Of a DNA stretch of 64,000 nucleotides, positions 11,893 through 23,474 are shown piece after piece; within the stretch, counting starts at the first letter, position 1; each line of letters opens with the position of its first letter. Both the position numbers and the translations under genes were made by a program. Source of the stretch: Aphelidium insulamus (lineage: Eukaryota > Aphelidiomycota > Aphelidea > Aphelidiaceae); the NCBI GenBank assembly GCA_036784855.1, contig JAZDSV010000013.1, positions 248,001 to 312,000 of the forward strand. The letters run 5' to 3'. The notes below the pieces were generated by a model that ran no database searches, had not been told where the DNA came from, and saw only the letters and a list, made by a program, of their open reading frames with translations.

Positions 11893-13286
11893 TTATTTCC
11901 GCATACTATTCCACGCATTGGACAGCCAGCATTTAAAGGCCCTTCTTGTCCTTTTCATGCCGACCCTGGCAGCATTGGATTGCCCGACCTCTTCCAGCTG
12001 ATATTGGGGTATCCACTGCTCATTATGTGAATGCGGCCTATCTCCTTCTAGCAGATAACACATCCTTTCATCCCATGGACAACCATGTTCGCGTGCCCAT
12101 TGTAGAACAGTCAAGTGGCCACCTCTAGCAGCTTCTGAGCACGTTTGTGCATCCCATGGACAGCCACGTTTATGTGCCCATCGTAGAACAGCCAGGTGTC
12201 CATTGTACGCAGCAAATGCACAGGTTTGTGCATCCCATGGACACCTTTTCCCGGAGCCCATGTAGTATGCCAAGTGTCACCTGGCACTTGAACAAATTGT
12301 GATCCCACGAACAGCCATTCGTGCCATTGCAAATAGGCGGTGCCTCAACAGCATTTGAACAAGTTGTCATCCGGACACCCATTTTCGAGTAACCACTTTA
12401 GTGTGTCCATTTGTCCGTCCAGTGCAGCCCTGGCACAAGCAACTTCATCCCCTTGATAACCGTTCTCGTGCGCCCACTTTAGCACCGCCAATTGTCCAGC
12501 ACCCGCAGCTCTATGGTATGCCTCTTGCGTCCACTTAATGCCGTGACTGATCAACAACTCCAGAATATTGATATGTCCACGCTCTGCCGTATCGGCACAT
12601 GAGAGGTATTTGCAGTCACCACCATTTGTCATAAAGTACTGCAACGTGTGGTATTGACCGTTTCCAGCTGCACGAACGCCAGTGTACCAGTCCCATGGGC
12701 AGTCTTGTCCACGTGCCCATTGCAGCACATCAAGGTGACCTTGTGCGGCAGCTGCCTCGCACGTGGGCTTGTCCCATGGACATCCATTCACTCGTAGCCA
12801 TTGCAGAACATCAAGGTGACCGTTTGCAGCAGCTTCCTCGCACGTGCACTTGTCCCATGGACAGCCTTGTCTGCGTGCCCATTGCAGCACATCAAGGCGA
12901 CCGTTTGCAGCAGCTTCCTCGCACGTCCACTTGTCCCATGGACATCCATTCACTCGTAGCCATTGCAAAATAGGCAGATTACCCTTTCCAGCAATATAAG
13001 CACTAGTAGACGCATCCAGCTTCAAGTTGGCTATTTTCTCCCCATTGGCGGCGGCACAGTGCAACAGATATTTGCCCAGCGGCACACCGGTAGCATAAGT
13101 GCAAAATGATAATACACCATAAAGCGCGTCATTATCAAGCGTCGGCGGGTTCGAGCCAGCTGCCGACGGTGGTAGTACGGGGCCAGCATGAACGAGTCTA
13201 GAGAGCAATACAACAACAGCAATGGCAGCGCTACATAACATTTTGCGGTTTTTGGGTGAATTGGGCGCGGTATGCGCGTGTGCCAT
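11893..13286 (-). CDS. Ankyrin (CPWD) repeat protein with signal peptide, probably disrupted
   Basis: The 5' part, 13286-12345, encodes about 313 aa. A hydrophobic leader (MLCSAAIAVVVLLSRLVHA) would direct secretion. Divergent ankyrin repeats of the form GHLDVLQWARxxGCPWDxxTCEEAA follow, each about 33-36 residues. After NGCPDDNLFKCC the frame closes. The repeat theme continues in two other frames (NGCSWDHNLFKC, then GKRCPWDAQTCAFAAYNGHL) to a stop at 11893. No splice pair that I could find bridges both shifts, so the 3' third looks broken. A protein truncated after about 313 aa would still hold seven or so repeats. Repeats such as these mediate protein binding; the target is unknown. Confidence 0.6.
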
Positions 13287-13643
13287 GTTTGATCAGCCAA
13301 TCATTTGCATCCTGCTGCTGGATCCACGTAGCTGACGGCATACACCGGCTAAATACTATCCGCTTCAACATGCAACTACGTTTCGCTGTTATTGTTTTTA
13401 TCTGATTCAATTGATGCGTACAGGCGGTCAATGTTGCAAACGTGCTGCTTCCCGGTAGGCATTCCCCGGCGCGATGATACTTTGCAATTAATTTCAACAC
13501 GGCAGAAATATTCCACGCCATTCTAGTGTGCTGCCGCATCGTATTTATATAAAATATGCAAGTTAAGACGACTTGCAAGCAGATACAAAGCTTAGAAACT
13601 GTTGTGAAAAGATCTAGACTATCTATGTTATTAATTGCAATAG
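13287..13643. other. Intergenic, no gene seen
   Basis: About 360 bp between two ankyrin genes transcribed in the same direction. Minus-strand open stretches here are short and without family resemblance. It presumably holds the promoter of the downstream ankyrin gene and the 3' end of the upstream one. Confidence 0.5.
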
Positions 13644-15083
13644 TTACTGCGGGGCGGATAAAGTAGCGGGGACACTTGCTGTGTCGGAGTAAACTACTGG
13701 CTGGCCACTGGCATGCAGCTGAAGCAATTCGATTACTGCAAAGTGTCCATTAATTGTAGCAAGCTGCAGTGGAGTCGGCGGTCCAAAATTCACATTTGCT
13801 CCGGCATTCAACAGTGCGGCAACAATCGCGGCGTGGCCATACTTGCAAGAAATTGCCAGCGGGTTTGATCGGCCTAGATTTGGGTCTGCCCCAGCGCTCA
13901 GCAACGCGTTGACAATTGCGATGCGGCCACGTGTGGCAGCCAAGAACAGCGGTGTCAGACCATCGTCACTCAGAGCGTTTACAAGTGCATTTTTAGCTAT
14001 AAGTTTCCCAACGCACTCAACAAACCCTTCTTGCGCCGCAATATGAAGCGGCGCATACTTGGAAATCTCCACAATATTTGGATCGGCACCATGTTGAAAG
14101 AGAATGTCCAAAACGTGGTTGAACCCAAATGCAGAAGCTGAATAGAGCGCCGTGGTATCTTTCGCGTCTTTTGCATTGACTTCAGCACCTCGAGTAAGCA
14201 ACAATTCCACCATACGAGGATGATTGTTATATGCCGCCAGACGCAGTGGCTGCCTACCTGTTGCATCTGCAGCGTTGACATGTGCACCCAGATCCAGCAG
14301 ACCTCCGGCCACCTTTGTATGTGCACCTTTGGCCGCCAAATGGAGAGCAGTCAGTCCGTTTGAGTCTCGGTGCTCCAGCAAGTAGCCCATTGCAGGGGCG
14401 AGACACTGCATCGCCTCCAAGTGGCCCATCTCGCAGGCCAAATGCAGCGCGGTCTGCTGGCTGTCAGCAACCAGGGCGAATACATCCGCACCACCCAGCA
14501 GCAGCGTAGTGATAGCATCGACATTGTTGGACTGTGCGGCTGCGTGGAGTCCCGTCATACCAGCGCCATCGACTGCACTGATACGCGTCGGGTCTTGGTC
14601 GAGTAGATATTGTAGGGCTTGGTTAATGCCGGCACGCACTGCCTGATGCAGAGATTGTACAGGATTCCGTATGGCCGGGAGTTGCAGGTAGCGAAACCAC
14701 GCGCTGAACCGGTGGAAGGCATCAAAAGTGGTGGGCAGCTGGTGCGTCGCATACACGGTCAGTGCGGCCTCCATGGCATCACACGGCACCGCGCTCAAAA
14801 CCAGCTCCCCGTTGGCGTTCAACGCGGTTCCACTATCATCAAGAAGCATTCGGCCCAGCCGGGTAGCGCCATCCATATAGATTGTGACCATGTCGCTGCC
14901 AGTGCAGAATGTGCATTGCTGGCACCGCATCTTGACCATTGACGCGCGTGCCAAATCCTGTGCCGTCATCTCTGCACCTGATGCGGCGTGCTTACAGCTA
15001 AACATGCGACGTGCGATATCACTGGACTGCATGCTGGCAGCCCCAACTTGGATGGCCAGCGCGAATACTATGCCGGCCCACAT
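13644..15083 (-). CDS. Secreted or membrane-targeted canonical ankyrin repeat protein
   Basis: Single-exon gene, 479 aa, starting at Met 15083. A short hydrophobic leader (MWAGIVFALAIQVGAASMQS) is followed by a Cys-rich N-terminal domain of about 140 aa. That domain contains CxxCxxC and MVTIYMDGATRLGRMLL, loosely BTB/Skp1-like; the assignment is weak. From about residue 165 there are some nine to ten canonical 33-aa ankyrin repeats (GMTGLHAAAQSNNVDAITTLLLGGADV and similar). These are typical consensus repeats, unlike the CPWD type of the neighbouring genes, so the two families probably arose separately. Reading the leader as a signal peptide would put an ankyrin protein outside the cytosol, which is unusual. 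Confidence 0.75.
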   Translation of the reverse strand: MWAGIVFALAIQVGAASMQSSDIARRMFSCKHAASGAEMTAQDLARASMVKMRCQQCTFCTGSDMVTIYMDGATRLGRMLLDDSGTALNANGELVLSAVPCDAMEAALTVYATHQLPTTFDAFHRFSAWFRYLQLPAIRNPVQSLHQAVRAGINQALQYLLDQDPTRISAVDGAGMTGLHAAAQSNNVDAITTLLLGGADVFALVADSQQTALHLACEMGHLEAMQCLAPAMGYLLEHRDSNGLTALHLAAKGAHTKVAGGLLDLGAHVNAADATGRQPLRLAAYNNHPRMVELLLTRGAEVNAKDAKDTTALYSASAFGFNHVLDILFQHGADPNIVEISKYAPLHIAAQEGFVECVGKLIAKNALVNALSDDGLTPLFLAATRGRIAIVNALLSAGADPNLGRSNPLAISCKYGHAAIVAALLNAGANVNFGPPTPLQLATINGHFAVIELLQLHASGQPVVYSDTASVPATLSAPQ

Positions 15084-16110
15084 GATTACTGATTAATAAA
15101 GGTCCCAACTTTTTTTACGATGGTATTGTCGATTTCATTCACGATGTCCGATTGGATTCGCTAAAATAAGCCTTAATTCCGCCCCAATAATTGCTAATTT
15201 TCCTTGCGCTCCAGTGCCCTTGACGCATAGTGCTGGTCTATAGTGCTAGTATGCAGTGTTCCTAGTGCTCCTGTAGGGTTGTTTCTGTTATTCCCAGTGC
15301 CCTGCCACCCCGGGTGTGCCCCCTGGTGCTCATGCTCCTGGAGCTCCGCCACTCAGTACATTGAAATGAAGTGTCAATAAGTCTCTAGACAATGCAGATA
15401 ACTGGGATGGCTGCCATGGCACGTATAGGGATGATATAGAAGGCGAGGACAGCTCGTGTTGCAATGAGTGCAAGCTCTGGATATGCGTACGAACAAAATG
15501 CATGTGTATCATTCACTACACCATTCTTCTCACACCTCATCGCACCTTATCGCCCAGCGGCGACCCTGGTTAATACCGGGAAGGAGTGAGAAAGGTGTAC
15601 CCCTCATTGGAGCCGTCCACACGCGTACCACAGAGCATTTGTGTGCCAGCCTGTTTATTCAATGACTTGACCCCGCGGCCTCCCCTTTTTGCCGTTTTCT
15701 CGCTCAAAAAAAAAGCTCTAATTTTACGCTAATTTGCGCCGGATGGCACTCGCGAAATTACGCGTCCTGCTAAAATTGCAGCAATTTTACGGCAATTCCG
15801 AGAATTAACTCAATATGGAATTACGGTAATTTTAACGTGTGATCAGACATCGTGATTGAAAAGGACAATAACGGAAAACTTTTTTTTCTGCGATCCGGAG
15901 CGCAGAATAGAATAGGCCTAAATAAAAATAGATGGAATCTGGGAATAATATCAGCTCTATCTTAATCACTGACATTCATGTCCGTATTTTTCAATGGGCG
16001 CAAGTAGCACCACGTTGATAAATAGCAATAGTACTTGTAACTATTTATCAAATGATGTTATCGCTCCTGTATTATGTTTTGGCGGCTCGACGACATTGAA
16101 TGCAACCAGA
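15084..16110. other. 1-kb intergenic stretch, no gene seen
   Basis: Both strands carry only short open stretches without coding character. Around 15215-15340 there is a loose run of repeated 'gtgct' and 'tcctg' words. 15700-15850 is AT-rich with scattered 'aattttacg' words. It separates a minus-strand ankyrin gene from the 3' end of the eS8 gene. Confidence 0.5.
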
Positions 16111-16873
16111 TCAGTGGGCCACGGCCGATTTCTTGGTTCGCAGCTTCTTCAGGTAAAAGTCCAACTCTTTACCCTCCAGAACGTAGCCGTCGCACCGACC
16201 GCTCTGTCCGGGGCGCGATGCAATACAGGCGTACAGGCGGCCCACGGCGAACTGGTCGTCAACGTGCGGCTCTACGGCAGCCTTGCCCTGGCGCGCCTCT
16301 ATTTTGCGGGTGACGTGGTGCGACTTCTTGATGGCGTCACCGTTCTCCTGGAATAAATCATTAATTACAATGCTCGCGAAGCAGTCCTTTACAACGGCGC
16401 AGTACCTGAGCGGCGGCAACCTTCTTTCCCTTCTTGCCCAACTGCTGGCCGTAGTGTGACTCGTACCACTGGCGGAACGGGGTGGCATCAATCTGCACAA
16501 TGGCACCCTTGACCAGCGTCTTGGTGCGCACCAGCTCGTTGTTGGACGCGTTGTACACCACGTCAATGATACGGGCCTTGCGCGCGATCGCCTCCGACCC
16601 CCAGCTGAAGTTACCAGAGTCCAGGCGGAGCGCGCGGTGCTTCAGTGCGCCGCCGCGCACGCGCACGTCATGGATACGCTTCGGGCCGATCTTGGTCATG
16701 GCCGGCTGGCGACCCAGTTCGAACTTGCGCTTCTTGCGGTAGTGGGCGCGCTTGGCACCGGTGGCCGAGCGCTTGTGGCGGCTGTCTCTGCTGATGCCTG
16801 CGCGCGATGAGTGAGTACATCGATGACATGAAGCTATGGGTACAGTGAGTTGCACGACGTCGAACGTACCCAT
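16111..16873 (-). CDS. RPS8: 40S ribosomal protein eS8
   Basis: Small-subunit ribosomal protein of 210 aa. Exons: 16873-16870, 16797-16406, 16347-16111. The first exon is only four bases (ATG plus G), which gives [15 protein letters not shown], the invariant eS8 start. An intron this close to the ATG is common in ribosomal protein genes. Other family marks are [58 protein letters not shown] and [10 protein letters not shown]. The central linker is slightly shorter than in animals. The protein binds 18S rRNA in the 40S subunit. The introns are 72 and 58 bp, both GT-AG. Confidence 0.97.
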
Positions 16874-17096
16874 GGTGGATTAGCGGGGGTGGATGGATGG
16901 ACGGCCGGGTGTGAAGAGAGCGGCGTTGGATGCTCGGGCAGGCAATTGGCAACCTTGCCTATGCTCGCTGCTGATTGGTCAATACTGTTCATGCATTGTT
17001 CCCATATAAGGGAACAGTATTTACATATGTGGACTTATATATTGCTTAAATATTGCATATTACACATTCAATAGTCAGTTGACATCATCGACTCCT

Positions 17097-18217
17097 CTAT
17101 TTGACAGATTTGTGGCGCTTCAAGAATTGATACACAAGTGAGCGCGCCTCGTCCGACTTGAAGTGCACCCAGAATGCCTCCACTACCTGCATCAGCCGCG
17201 ACTCGTAGTCGCCCACTCTAGCCGTCAGCGACAGCATGAACAAACACACAAACAAGCCGCAGTCACTGCCATTCGTCTGCTGCACAACTTTGATGCTGTG
17301 CACCTTGAAGTATCCGCGGTTGGTTGATAATGACGGTGGCAGTGCTTTAGGCAATGATTTCTTGGAGCCCTTCTTGGGACTGGTATTCTTGTCGTTGCCA
17401 AGATCTGATAGGTAGTGCCTTGTATGCAGCAGTGAAAAGAATTCGTTCAATATCTGTCCAACTGCCGCGTGGCTGTGACTTGCACCGCCAGCCACCAGCG
17501 AGTCCAAGATGTCGATACGCCGTCCAATCATGGACACCGTGCACAGCAGCCAATGCCGATTGCCCACATTCACCGGCACAATGAACGCCTCCGGCAGCCA
17601 CTCGGCTGGCTGTATATCATATAAGCAATTTTAGATGCTGCAGATATAAATAGTAAGAACTAGCCTTGATGCGACCCATTCGGCAAACGCGGTCAAAGAG
17701 CTCAGAGCGGGAGGAGCGACGATCAGTGGCCAGTACCGTGTAGAAGAACGTGTTTACAATGTGCCACGGCCGAGTGGACTGCAACGCAGTGGAGAATGCA
17801 TTGATTATCTGGCGGCATGCATAAGGCATAGTTTATAACCAATATCAGCATGTCAAGGACCAACCTCGTCGTTGAACCATCCACCACCGCTGAGCAGGGC
17901 CAGCAGCGTGTTGCCGGTGAGCGGGGTGCGACCCACCGAGAATGATACAGTGTCACCGAGAGATGCATACTTTTCCAACCGCTACAACGGCATCAGTGAC
18001 ATGTCTTATGCTATCACAATACCAAACTTGCGTGAGATAGTTTGCGACCGGCACGGCAGACACGCTTATCCTGCCGTGATTTCTGTGGCGTGTCCACCTC
18101 TGCATCTACAGCAGCAGTAATACCACTACTACTCGCCGAGTCGCCGCAGTTGGACACGGCAGGCGATGGCGGCAATTGTGCAGCGTGATTTCGCCGTTGC
18201 CGTTTGCGCTTTGCCAT
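17097..18217 (-). CDS. Ulp1/SENP-type SUMO protease (C48)
   Basis: About 322 aa. Exons: 18217-18023, 17981-17865, 17808-17665, 17609-17097. The start at MAKRKRQRR follows no upstream splice site; the frame stays open further upstream. The cysteine protease triad is visible as H in VGNRHWLLCTV, D in RIDILDSLV and C in QTNGSDCGLFVC, with the family entry motif GGGWFNDEIINAF. A Lys/Ser/Pro-rich loop of about 30 aa (GNDKNTSPKKGSKKSLPK) is inserted between D and the Q/C box. Members remove SUMO from proteins or process its precursor, usually in the nucleus; the N-terminal KRKRQRR and KKSRQDKR-type basic runs would fit. The third intron (17610-17664) begins with GC, not GT. Confidence 0.85.
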
Positions 18218-18460
18218 CTTTGTATCTGTCTGCTTTGCAATCAATTTCAGGTTGATTGCAAAGATCAACGTGATTGTGCGATTGCACAGCGCTACGGCAC
18301 GAAAGAATGTCTTGCCATACACCGGGCACATCAGAGGCTGCAATTCATCACAATGCAGCAAATTGGTCAGGCCATTGTTGATCGAACTCGCCAGCTGGGA
18401 CGTTCTGGACTGCCAATTTAATTGTATATAAATTAGAGGACTATTTTTTGCCCACTACCG

Positions 18461-18600
18461 CTTCCACTACAAAATATTTGCTTCCACTACAAAATATTTG
18501 CTTCCACTACAAAATATTTGCTTCCACTACAAAATATTTGCTTCCACTACAAAATATTCGCTTCCACTACAAAATATTTGCTTCCACTACCAAAATTATC
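18461..18600. repeat. 20-bp tandem repeat upstream of an ankyrin gene
   Basis: Unit CTTCCACTACAAAATATTTG is repeated head to tail at 18461, 18481, 18501, 18521, 18541 and 18561, with one single-base variant. A decayed seventh copy starts at 18581, and the related word 'atccactacc' follows. The array ends about 80 bp before the start codon of the plus-strand ankyrin gene, so it lies in its promoter or 5' leader. Confidence 0.95.
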
Positions 18601-18682
18601 ACATCCACTACCTGTTAAATATTACCTGTTAAATATTTAACAAGGAAAAAAAGCAAAAAAAAACAACCTGAAATATTTACAA

Positions 18683-20178
18683 ATGAGCGCGCCAAACTTC
18701 CACGATCTGCCGGCGCCGATACAGCGCATAATTGTGGGAATGTGCGGGCCGGGTGGCGCGCTCTACATTCGCCCAGTGTCGCGGGCAATGCGCGCCGACT
18801 ATGACGCGGTGCATGGCAGCAAGCGCGTGCGCACATCATACTGGGCGGCTGTGGCGTCGCCAAGCACGGTCGCGTATGCCATGGACAACTGGGCCACTCC
18901 GCACATGCTGGCGTGGACAGCGTGCCGCCAACCCCGCGTCAACATTGACGTGCTGGCCGCGATTAACGCGCGACATCCCGGCATATTCACGCGCTACGCC
19001 ATGTATGTGGCAGAGGCGGCCAGATCCGGCGACATTGCCGTCATGGCGTGGTTGCAGTCTGTTGATGCCGCGCGGGACGATGATGCGAGCTGCTTTGCGG
19101 CATGTGAGCAGCACTGGGACCTGCTGCGGTGGCTGCACTCGAACGGATTTGAGCCGAGCCGGCTAGCAGCCCACAGCGCAGCACTGCACGGCAACTTTGA
19201 GGTGCTCAAGTGGCTGCATGATACGGGCGCGCCGTTCAATGAAGATGACGTGTGCTACGCAGCTGCCGAGAGCGGTCATTTGGACATTCTGAAGTGGGCG
19301 CGCGGTGTGGGCCTCCAGTGGTCACCATACACTTGCTCCAGGGCCGCAGGGGGCGGCCACCTGGACGTGCTGCATGGGCACGTGAACACGGATGTCCGTG
19401 GGATGTTAATACGTGTTCCGAGGCGGCATCCGCGGGTCACTTGGACGTGCTGCAGTGGGCCAGAGAGCACGGGTGTCCGTGGGACCAGCAAACATGCTCC
19501 GAGGCGGCTACCAACAATCAACTGCAAGTGCTACAATGGGCGCACGCCAATGGGTGCCCGTGGGACGCTGCGACATGTGCAATGGCGGCACAGGCCGGCA
19601 ATTTTCACCTGCTGCAGTGGGCAAGAGAGCATGGGTGTCCGTGGGATGAAAGTACTTGTAAACTCGCTGCCGGCAATGGTCACATGGAGGTACTGCAGTG
19701 GGCGCATGCCAGTGGCTGTCCGTGGGATACGCAAACGTGTACCAACAGTGCAGAAAAGGGCCACCTGCAGATTCTCCGATGGGCCAGAGAGCGCGGGTGT
19801 CCGTGGGATACGGAGACGTGTGCGTACGCGGCTCGGCATGGCCAGTTTGGGGCGTTGAAGTGGCTGCGTGAAAACGGCTGCCCGTGGGATGAGCTGACGT
19901 GTTCATTTGCTGCCGAGTCTGGCGAACTGGAAATTCTGCAGTGGGCGCGCTCCCACGACTGTCCATGGAATGTGGAAACTTGCGCCGCCGAGTATGGACG
20001 CCTGCGAGTGTTACAGTGGGCACGTGCCAATGGCTGTCCGTGGGATGACGGCACAACGCGACTGGCGGCCAGGGGTGGTCGCATCGAGCTGTACAAGTGG
20101 GCACTTGCAAATGGATGTCCATGTGACCTGGAAGATTGTGTGTCTCGCTTCAACGGCTGGGGCATTTACTTGGATTAG
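18683..20178 (+). CDS. F-box-like plus CPWD-type ankyrin repeat protein, one-base frame break
   Basis: Starts MSAPNFHDLPAPIQRIIV, an F-box-like opening, and continues through degenerate repeats. About twelve strongly conserved units of the form GHLDVLQWAREHGCPWDxxTCSEAA follow to the stop at 20178, about 499 aa in all. At 19370-19374 the expected CTG CAG TGG (LQW) reads CTGCATGGG, so one base appears missing. The 5' part then runs on in a frame with no repeats while all later repeats lie in another frame. This is either a true frameshift in a recently dead gene or a sequencing error; the intact downstream repeats favour error or a very young lesion. No hydrophobic leader is present, unlike the other ankyrin genes here. 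Confidence 0.75.
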
Positions 20179-20598
20179 ATGCAATAGATCGAAGTCGAGT
20201 GGCGACTTATGGCAGGCCAGATGGAGGGACAGAGAAATATTCATTCAACCATCGGATTTTCTTTCTGACTCAGGACGAAATGGATGAAGCACTTGCGATT
20301 CCAGAGAGACAGCCTCGCCCCAGGAAGTCGAGGTCGAGGCCAATGCGCAACCATTGTTTCTATTATAGCAGAAACCCAGAAGGCCTGTGGTGAGTCTTCA
20401 ATGGGCAAGCAACTGTGAATCGCAATAAATTCGTTTGACATTTGCACACATATTGAAAATAATAATGCTCCAAATCTATTAGCCTACTGTTCTTGCGGCA
20501 CATACACAGCGTACGAACACAAATACAAACGTAAAACAAGTCACCAACTACTACTGCTATATGTATAACTATACGGTACGTGAGGTATTAGCTCAGAC
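20179..20598. other. Short intergenic region, no gene seen
   Basis: About 420 bp between the convergent ankyrin gene and the minus-strand gene at 20.6 kb. An open stretch continues past the ankyrin stop in another frame (20136-20393) but looks like a frame shadow. AATAAA-type words near 20424 could serve polyadenylation. Confidence 0.4.
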
Positions 20599-22182
20599 CT
20601 AGTGAAATGCCGTGTTGCGCGCGCTGTCCTGATGCACCACCATCTCGGTGCGCTTAAACTTGTTCAACTCCTCCCTGATCTCCATCTTGAGCTGCGGTGT
20701 CAGCCGGCGGAATGTTATGTTGCTGTCGGGTTTCCGGTTGTAGGTGGTCTTGGAGTGGGTCTGCACCACCACGCGCGCATTACTGGCGCCGACGTCCTCG
20801 GCGAACGCCAGCCGCTTCGTGCTGCCGGACTTGCTGCTTGCCAGCGAGGAGCTGGATGAGTTGTTCGCAGCGCCGCCGCCACCGCCGCGCATCAGCATCA
20901 GCGATGTGAGGTCGGGTGCGGATGAGTGTTGCGCCGTGCCGTACATCAGCCGATGCTTGGCGGCCAGAGTCATGGGTTCGGGCGTGGTGCCGGCCGTGGA
21001 AGCGCCTCCGTTTGCGCCGCCCGTCTGCTGTGCCACATCACTGTCGGATGACGAGGGTTCCGCCACCTGTTTCCCGACTGTTGCGCCGCTGTCAGTGTCT
21101 GCGGCTATCTGCTGCGACGAAATATCTCCCGCAGAACTGTTGTGACTGCCCGCTGCTGCCGGCAGATTGTCACGTGATTGCGCCGCAGAGTTGTCGCCAC
21201 TGCCGCCGCCCGTCACCACGTTGTCCACGAACCGCTTCTTCAGAATGGACTTTACGGGCTGCCGGTTGGCCATCATGGAGCCGCGTGGCACCGGCTCCGT
21301 GGCCGACACGGCAATGTTGTCGGCACTCCAGCGCGCCTTGCTGGTCAGTGTGCCCAACTTTTTGCTGGACAGAGCATGACGCCCTGACAGCGGGCCCTTG
21401 GACGCGACAGTCGGGTCTGTGGCGCCTGCACAGTGAATATCCATGAATGTAATACGTAGTTGCTATATATCTGACACACCTTCCGCATTGAACGGCTGAA
21501 AGTGTTTGGAGAAACCTGCGAGATGTAAGCTGATATTTAACTTAACTTACGCATATTATTTACCGATTATCTTGTTGAACAGCCAGAAGCCGTTGTCGGC
21601 AGGGCCGTGTGGCGATGTCGGGCTTTCGGCCGGCGCGGAATCCGGCGACGATTGTGCCGACGATGACGTGTCATAACTCGCGGCACTGTCGGGGCTGAGG
21701 GTCGCGTTCTCCGCGGATGCACGATCATCACTTGGTGACGCAGATGGGGCCGCCGCGACAGGAACAATGTTTCCAATAATGAGATGCGTGGGTTCGATCG
21801 GAGCGGGTACTGATGCTGATGTTGACTTGTTGGTAGTATCGGCAAGTTGCGTGGCGGCAATATCGCCGCTCGGTGACAGAGACGCCATCATGGAGGTGAC
21901 AATGTCGGCGGTGAGGCGTTCAGCGACCGGCGTGGCAATCTGCAGCGGATGCACCGCCGCTCCCCGTGGCTGACCATTTGGTTGGAGTTGTGGTACTTGC
22001 TGCGGTTCCCTGGACGTGGACAGTGATTTGCCATTATTGTTGTTCGGCGCCGCCTCTGGAGCATTATCACTGCTGTTGCCATTGCTGCTATTGTTATTAG
22101 CAATAAACGATACGGGAACGGCAAAGAACGCGTCCGACTTTGGAGTGGGCGTCCGCGATACAGGCGGTGGCTGTTGTTGCAA
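20599..22182 (-). CDS. Fungal conserved low-complexity protein with ELN-FK-EM-VH C-terminal motif
   Basis: Exons: about 22182-21564, 21515-21480, 21425-20599, with 48 and 54 bp GT-AG introns. The middle mini-exon gives GFWLFNKIIG/FSKHFQPFNAEG across the joins. Most of the roughly 490 aa is Ser/Ala/Asn-rich. Two conserved islands stand out: PVKSILKKRF, and the C-terminal KRLAFAEDV...TTYNRKP...RLTPQLKMEIREELNKFK followed by EMVVHQDS and NTAFH. I recall that last pattern from uncharacterised fungal proteins, but I cannot assign a function. No in-frame ATG lies between the upstream stop and the first clear coding residue (TTG at 22182), so the true start is probably in another upstream exon. Confidence 0.65.
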
Positions 22183-23474
22183 TGGATGGTGTGCAGAGAG
22201 CAGAATCCTATTTATAGCCCTGTTATAGCTTCAGGTGACATCAATCAGTGCCAAGGTGCCAATCTGCAACGCTTCCATTGATTCGCATGGAATATGTGAC
22301 CTACATATGCAAGCAATCACTCAGATCCACCGCCAATTTAGTGGTAAATACAGTGAGATTGTAATAGCTATCTGCGTTTAAGATTTTAGTGCCTGTTACA
22401 CGCATCTCAGGTCCGCAGGTAGCGCGGCTACAGCTGAGCATTAGCGATAGTTGATTTATCACCGCAGCTCTGGCATATACGCAGCACTATTGGGCATCAC
22501 ACGTGTTTCTATCCAGCGGATCGGTTACATGATCAGCATAAGCGAAGGTTGCTCAACTGCTCTTTAGAGCGGTTGAGATGATAAGCATATACCGCACGAC
22601 GCGGTAGATTCAATAACGCAATTTATTCAATTATAAATGTGCGTATGTATTCCGTGTATGCTCGATAACGAGCGTGCACGACGGCCCTGACAATGGCAGA
22701 AACGAGAACGTTTGCAACTTGGCTCCCCACGTCCGCCCCGTATATTTGGCCAATATCCGCAACTGCGGGGACAAAAGCTCATTCTACAACATGTGTATTG
22801 TGTCTACGCTTGCGAACTATTGGCAACATTTAACAAAGTGCAATCATTCCGAGAAAATTTTTCGTCAAGTAGCCTCGCGTAGATGTCGCCCGCGTGGGAA
22901 AAACGACCTGATTATTTACCAGCTACTTGCTAGTTTAAACTACCGCTGGGTGGTCAAAGGCGCGGGACAATTGCCGCCAGCAATTGACAACCTCGCGATA
23001 CCACAAATTATTTAATACCAATGTTTTATCGGTCTTCTCTCGGTGACTAATTGCGCATATTCCTTGTCAATTTCAACTAGTACCGTTCAACTAGTGGTAC
23101 CTGAGACTGCATGATAGTAAGCAGACCGCCGACGCCGAATCACTGGCCGGATCTATCAAAGAATCGCTTTGTTCAACTTAATGTGTATCTATTCCCAAAC
23201 ACCGGCTGCCTATGTACGACGTTATGCACTGGTGATCAGATATCTATCAGCAATGACATCAGCTATTGCACCGATCCCGTGTCAGACTTGTTCTCACATA
23301 CATCTCTGTCAAGCGCGGTGCTAATTCTTAATGTTAACGCTACAGTGGCTATATTCATGCACTGGTCTATTCATATTATTATCTGTATTATAAGAAACGG
23401 CAACAAGCAATCTAGGGGAAGCGTTGTCTCAGACACAGATACTGTCTGGATCTCTCCACAGCACACAGCATCAA
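22183..23474. other. 1.3-kb stretch without a recognised gene
   Basis: A TATAAATAG word at about 22208-22216 (minus strand) precedes the 20.6 kb gene. The longest open stretch on the plus strand (22674-23015) starts with GTG, has no recognisable domain and looks like chance. The rest is short frames with AT-rich words. Confidence 0.45.

Noticed and set aside
13145-13175. GGGTTCGAGCC word considered as a tRNA B box
   Set aside because: It lies within ankyrin coding sequence and no cloverleaf or A box is found nearby. No tRNA gene was found anywhere in the window.
18461-18600. Tandem repeats considered as a CRISPR array
   Set aside because: The units are directly adjacent with no spacers, and the genome is eukaryotic.
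22674-23015. Plus-strand frame in the 22-23 kb gap
   Set aside because: It starts with GTG, has no recognisable family and its composition is like the surrounding non-coding sequence.
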